Below, piece by piece: positions 59,618 to 64,000 of a DNA stretch of 64,000 bases. This stretch comes from Diploscapter coronatus (Eukaryota > Nematoda > Chromadorea > Rhabditida > Rhabditidae). Under the pieces are notes generated by a model, which saw only the letters and a program-made list of their open reading frames with translations, did no database searches and was not told where the DNA came from. The stretch spans positions 18,429,249-18,493,248 of the forward strand of contig OZ038423.1 of the NCBI GenBank assembly GCA_964036155.1. Reading direction: 5' to 3'. Position 1 is the first letter of the stretch, and every line of letters starts with the position of its first letter. The position numbers and the translations under genes were made by a program.

Positions 59618-60738
59618 ATGTCGTCAAAGTCACCATCAGTGCATCACACTACAAGTTCGAGTTCGAGACCCAAGCAAATCTGCAGTCAGACAAATCGACG
59701 TGTGTTCCATAAATCTGTGTGCTTCTTTGCGCAGTTTGCACAGTCATTCTCGTTCTGAGCACCTTTCGGTTTGTCATTCTCTTCTTTCTTCATTCTCTAA
59801 ATATTTGCCTGGTCGGTTTCTTCGATTTGAACTCCTCTGTTTCTCTTCTTTGTCATTCCTCATTTCTGCATTTCGATTTCACAATGCCCCATTCCCCATG
59901 TCACAATGGCAATACGCACAGATTTGTTGTTTGACTGACTCAACTCTGCAATTCTTTCTTTCAGTTCTTTTTATTATTCTTGCTCAATAGTCCGCTCGTT
60001 TTTCGTTTCTTCTTTTTCATTTGCCTGTTCAATTCGTCGGCACTCAAACCGTAAACAGTCGAATTCTTCTATTTTCTTGAAAAAGAGCAGCACTTTGTCA
60101 GCTCTATGAATCTGTCAACGTGAGCAGACTCATTGTTTCACACAAGTGAATTGCGTTATTTCATTTATTTACGTCAAATTAAACCTTTCAGCTAAAATCA
60201 CCAACATTTGCGTGTGAACATCAGCATGCTCATGATACAGCTGTACTGCTGCCTTTTGCGTTAAATTTCATTTTAAAATAATATGAAATTTTCACTGATG
60301 TAATAAATGTTGGAGAGTGAAATCCTCTCCGAAGTCGCTAATTTGAAACCTTCTGATGAAATTCAGGCAGTTTTTGCTTATGTACAAAATTGAATTGCAT
60401 TTGAAAACTGATTTCCTGAGCAGGTTCCCACAAACAGCAACTTTGCCCAATCTATTGTCGATTCGAGTTTTTCCCACGGATCTACCTCACACCAGTCTTT
60501 GTTAACATTCCCATACAAATCATGCCAGATAAATATTTTCAAAAACCACAACTATGTCTATTTGATTCAAAAATTACTTAGCATATGAATTCACTCTATA
60601 TAATTTGTCGTTATTCATGACTTGGATAATATTCAATAAATTCCAGATATGCAAGCTCAATCCTTAACTCTGCCCACCACAACAACAACAGCAACGACAA
60701 TGGCAAATAGCGACGAGTTTCTGTTTCCAAATCATTTG
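59618..60738 (+). CDS. 5' exons of an unidentified gene leaving the window
   Basis: Two exons in compatible phase. Exon 59618-59699 begins MSSKSPSVHHTTSSSSRPKQ and ends with CGAC|GTGTGT in phase 1. Exon 60647-60738 follows ATTCCAG, begins with two bases and then an in-frame ATG, reads MQAQSLTLPTTTTTATTMAN and SDEFLFPNHL, and ends with TTG|GTGAGC in phase 0. The second exon alone could be an independent start, since its ATG is two bases from a good acceptor, ideal for trans-splicing. The low-complexity Ser/Thr N-terminus suggests a regulatory or nuclear protein, but no domain is in view. The remaining exons must lie beyond a long intron, probably outside the window. Confidence 0.4.
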
Positions 60739-61939
60739 GTGAGCTTATAAGTAATCATCATCTATATTTACATCGGTATTATAATGATTATCATGATTCA
60801 TTCTTTCATACGTTTCAATTTTCCGGAAATAAGCCTACTACTTAAACGGAAATTGGTTTTTCGTCTATATTTTTTCTTTTTTTTATAGTTAGACCATGTG
60901 AATGTTGGAAACTCGAACAAAGCATAACATACATAAACACCAGTCGAATGCTTATCGTGTGATAATTGAGGGGTTTAGATTGCATATAGCTTATAGATGA
61001 TCAAAGATGGCATTATCATGGATGAAACGTGATAATGCTCAATGCATCCTGTTATTTATAAGATGGCCACTCGTGCGAACAAACAAACAAATATAAAAAT
61101 GCGAGGATAAACAGCTAAACTAAAAGACATGATCATGAATCGGCTTAATTGCATTTTTCATTCTGTCGCCTACACAATTAGACTTTCAGTAAGTTAATAT
61201 TGGTTGAGTCCGCGAATTGAATGCATTCGAGATCCTGCTCTGATCATTTATCCGTTCTGTGCCTTTCAATGTCCATTGTCTGTACCCTCTAATCAGTATC
61301 CTTTCATCTCATTCATCTATTCAGTCAGTCTATTCGTTTCTCATTTCCCCTAGCCCCTCCTGGCCTATGCCTCCTCGTCTTCTCTACCTGCTTACAGCTT
61401 CCTTTCATAATCATATCCTTTCTCTTTGTTGACACCCGATTGGTTGCCTTACTAATATCCTGTGCCGGATGTCTCTCTGAGGGTACTCATTTACCTTTGT
61501 TTGAAACTCACCAATCAAAATAATGAAATTATCATATCTGTATTGCGTATTTGGCAGGGCATAATTTTCACTTTCGCTGTTTGAGTCTAGCGTAGAGCAT
61601 AGTTTGATCAGGTTTAAAATGACTCAAAAATACTTTCAAAATCTCTTATTTGGGTGTTCTAAAATTCAGTTTGGTAACATTCTCGAACCATAGTGTCGCG
61701 TTTCTAATTAGAAATGATTTTTGCATCAACCAACACTTGCATTGTAGATGAGATAAATATTCCCACGACTTAATCCAAACTTTTCCCATTCTGTAACGAA
61801 TTGCTAGCTAAGATTTGCGTGAAACGAAACGATCTATTTACACTTATGGACAGGCTATAGATTTTGTTTTGAAATTTGGGAAACATCGAGAGATTCTTGA
61901 ATATTCATTTTCTTCTGCGAATTTGTATTTCGTAACAAG

Positions 61940-62176
61940 ATGAATGCCTCGGCGCAAACTTTCTTTGTTCTTCATTGTAGCCTTCTGCTGATGACGATTC
62001 TGGTATACGAAATTGAGAAAATAGCAGATTTGTGCACTTCATTCGCCTGTCAGAAGTACGAAACTCTGCACCTAAATGCGGATTGTCGAGCTCGAAAAAT
62101 AGCCAGATTAATGCCAAATGCAAATAAGCATGCAGGAAAGCGCGAAAGCGACAAAGATAGGCGAGAAATTATCTGA
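61940..62176 (+). CDS. Candidate small secreted peptide precursor
   Basis: Not recognised. A single uninterrupted 78-codon frame from ATG 61940 to TGA 62174-62176. Residues 1-23 (MNASAQTFFVLHCSLLLMTI then LVY) look like a signal peptide or anchor. The mature part has three Cys (CTSFAC and ADCRARK), then a basic tail with the dibasic site HAGKRESDKDRR; GKR is also the amidation/cleavage signal of neuropeptide precursors. Codon use is gene-like with G/C endings in many positions. It sits inside the presumed intron of the neighbouring plus-strand gene. It could equally be a chance frame or an internal exon. Confidence 0.35.
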   Translation: MNASAQTFFVLHCSLLLMTILVYEIEKIADLCTSFACQKYETLHLNADCRARKIARLMPNANKHAGKRESDKDRREII

Positions 62177-63633
62177 GATTAAGTACAGGGAGCAGTAGAT
62201 TTCCCAGATTTTGAAGTGATCAGACTCGATTCTTACCTACCCCTATTCGTATTATCATTGAGTAAAGTAAAGCTGAGTTTTGATCAAATTCTGTAAACCC
62301 ATGTTCGAGAAAGGATAATGCCCACTGCTTCGACATAATCTATTCGAAGATATTACTTTCTCTATAAATTTAGCTTCTCCAACTACTCGACAGCTTCATT
62401 GTTGTCCTCAGTCGTTGCTATTGATATCTAACAATCAGAGCGAATTCATATACGAAAGTGAATATCACAATCGGTCTTTTATTCTTTTCAAATCCCCTTT
62501 TATTCCCTTTTGTCTTTCCCTCTTTCTTCTTTCATTCAATCGGCTTCTCTGCTCCACTCATCTCGCTCTCTTGTCATTGTCTCGTACAATATCTTCCAGC
62601 ATTCATCCATATATCACAAGGCGCGAGCATTTGTCACGTTCTGCTTTGAATTTTCACAAGCAGAAATGAGACAGCGAATTACAGGAATCTGTTTTTATTT
62701 TATACGTTTTATTTTTGCCATTTCTAAAGGAAATCCTATTGTATGCTAGGAATATTTTATCTTTTAATTCTATCAGTAAGCTCTATTTTGTAGCACTTTC
62801 TTGAGAAATCCGTCGAAAAGCGCATCAAATCAAACAGAAATACGACATAATCATTGTAATCACTGTATTACCTGACTTTCTTCCGCACTAATGCAACAGT
62901 ATTTGGGCAGGCTTCGTGCGGCAGATATTTAGCCATTTGAAATGGGAATTAGTTACTTCATTTGCATTTTGGCAAAATTTGTGCTTCACACTTCATAATT
63001 TCAGCTCTTTAGACGTTTCGTTTGGATTTTTTTTTTGAAAACATTCTATTGTATTTGAAACTCAATGAACGTTTTCTCATTCCTTATTTCAAAAGCGACA
63101 AAAGATTTCTGAATATAGCTGTTTGCAAATTGTATTGTTGGGGTTGTTTATTGCACTCGCGAATTGTTGCCAGCTATCGTGACTCCTACAATCTCAGCCA
63201 GCCCTGCCTATTTTTCTCGACCGGTGACGTGTCCCACCTCACCACCTTTGTCTCATTTACGCTTCATCATTTGTACTCATTTTGTCGTCTCCCTGCTCTA
63301 CTCCCCATTCCGTTTTATTCTCTACGATCCTTTCATTGTTCTGCATTTGCACATGTCTGCTCTTTTGCGTTCCTTTCTACAAAAATTCTGAACATAAAGA
63401 TAACAAAATCAATGATAGAAAACGGGCTCCACATACATTTCGCATTTCTATTTTTGCAATAAACTCTGAAAAATACTAAATGCAATATGCCTTTTGTCTA
63501 TATTTTTAATATTAGTCCTAATGTATAGAAGATAATGAAGGAAAATACAACTATTCAAGGGATATTTTGATAAGTTTGTTCTCGTCGCTTATTTCATTAG
63601 CTTCTATACTCAGAAGGATATTCGACGTGAATA

Positions 63634-63847
63634 CAGTAGCGGTCAGAAGCATTGAACCACCTCTATTCAAAGTTGATTTTTAACCCAAGTCTATGCACTG
63701 ATCAAATTTGGCTGGAATTTTGTGCACATGTCTGATAATGTAAGATATGTAAGCATGTCAAGTTTCAGCCAAATTCGATCAGTGCATAGACTCGGGTTAA
63801 AAATCGACTTTGAAATAGGGGTAGTTCAATGCTTTTGCTCGCTATTT
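63634..63847. mobile_element. Palindromic Tc1/mariner-type MITE
   Basis: Two arms of roughly 95-100 bases are near-complete inverted copies of each other around a short loop near 63740. The left end is CAGTAGCGGTCAGAAGCATT, a form common to Tc1-like ends; the right end, read inward, is AAATAGCGAGCAAAAGCATT. TA flanks both sides (63632-63633 and 63848-63849). Length 214 bases, no coding capacity. Confidence 0.8.
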
Positions 63848-64000
63848 TATCTACTTAAATTTGATACATCATTTTAAGCATCCTATTCGAAAATTTTTAG
63901 AAAACTATTTAAAAAGAAATCTTTGACCAGTGTAGGGAATTTATATTTGCGTATATTCTTACCTGAATAACGAGTACAAAATGCCAGATTAGCTCTACGA

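Larger units (their letters stand above)
60739..64000. other. Long C/T-rich presumed intron or spacer at the right edge
   Basis: 3.3 kb following the donor at 60739. Several stretches are pyrimidine-rich on the plus strand (61300-61440, 62490-62640, 63210-63390), as in other introns and leaders here. It contains the small secreted-peptide-like frame at 61940-62176 and the MITE at 63634-63847. No further exon of the gene to the left was found. Confidence 0.4.

Overview
This is a eukaryotic window, almost certainly from a nematode. The genome is AT-rich and genes are built from small exons with short introns that end in TTTCAG or TTTTAG. Several ATGs sit within about 25 bases of such an acceptor, as expected for spliced-leader trans-splicing. 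A warthog-type hedgehog-related gene with a Hint domain, a nematode-restricted family, is present. I cannot place the species. All gene models were built by hand from splice sites, reading-frame phase and protein-family motifs; nothing was searched.

Layout. On the minus strand, 1-4114 holds a partial rab-33-like GTPase gene and, 166 bases upstream of it, TAF11, possibly one operon. TAF11 is divergent from a complete cytosolic aspartyl-tRNA synthetase gene (4532-7952, +). After 3.6 kb of C/T-rich spacer come a PI5P 4-kinase gene (11561-14589, +) and a kinesin-II motor gene of KIF3A/KLP-20 type (15595-19099, +). A C/T-rich stretch then carries three alternative-looking first exons that all fit one 3' exon encoding a small single-pass membrane protein (21090-23771, +). 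Next are a GILT-like gene (25785-28148, +) with two MITEs in neighbouring introns and, tail to tail with it, a 16-exon KLF-family zinc-finger gene (29515-34040, -). The 10 kb upstream of the KLF gene has no clear gene but is purine-rich on the plus strand, holds repeated GGGCGTGG/GGGTGTGG boxes, and contains MITEs and a possible distal KLF exon.

Further right are a four-helix TMEM272-like gene (44215-45802, -) and the warthog gene (46510-50116, -). A 1.3-kb Tc1/mariner element with matching ends but a broken transposase follows (50960-52263). Then come an unrecognised two-exon GC-rich reading frame (53980-54308, +), a GT31 galactosyltransferase-like gene (55532-58389, -), the apparent 5' exons of a plus-strand gene that runs off the window (59618-60738), a small secreted-peptide-like reading frame (61940-62176, +) and a palindromic MITE (63634-63847).

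The genes are mostly unrelated housekeeping (TAF11, AspRS), trafficking and signalling (Rab33, PIP4K, kinesin-II), lysosomal, developmental (KLF, warthog) and glycosylation functions; no single pathway links them. The most unusual points are several GC-AG introns, the alternative-first-exon gene for a small membrane protein, a KLF upstream region rich in KLF-type boxes, and a strand-oriented pyrimidine bias that follows the direction of transcription.
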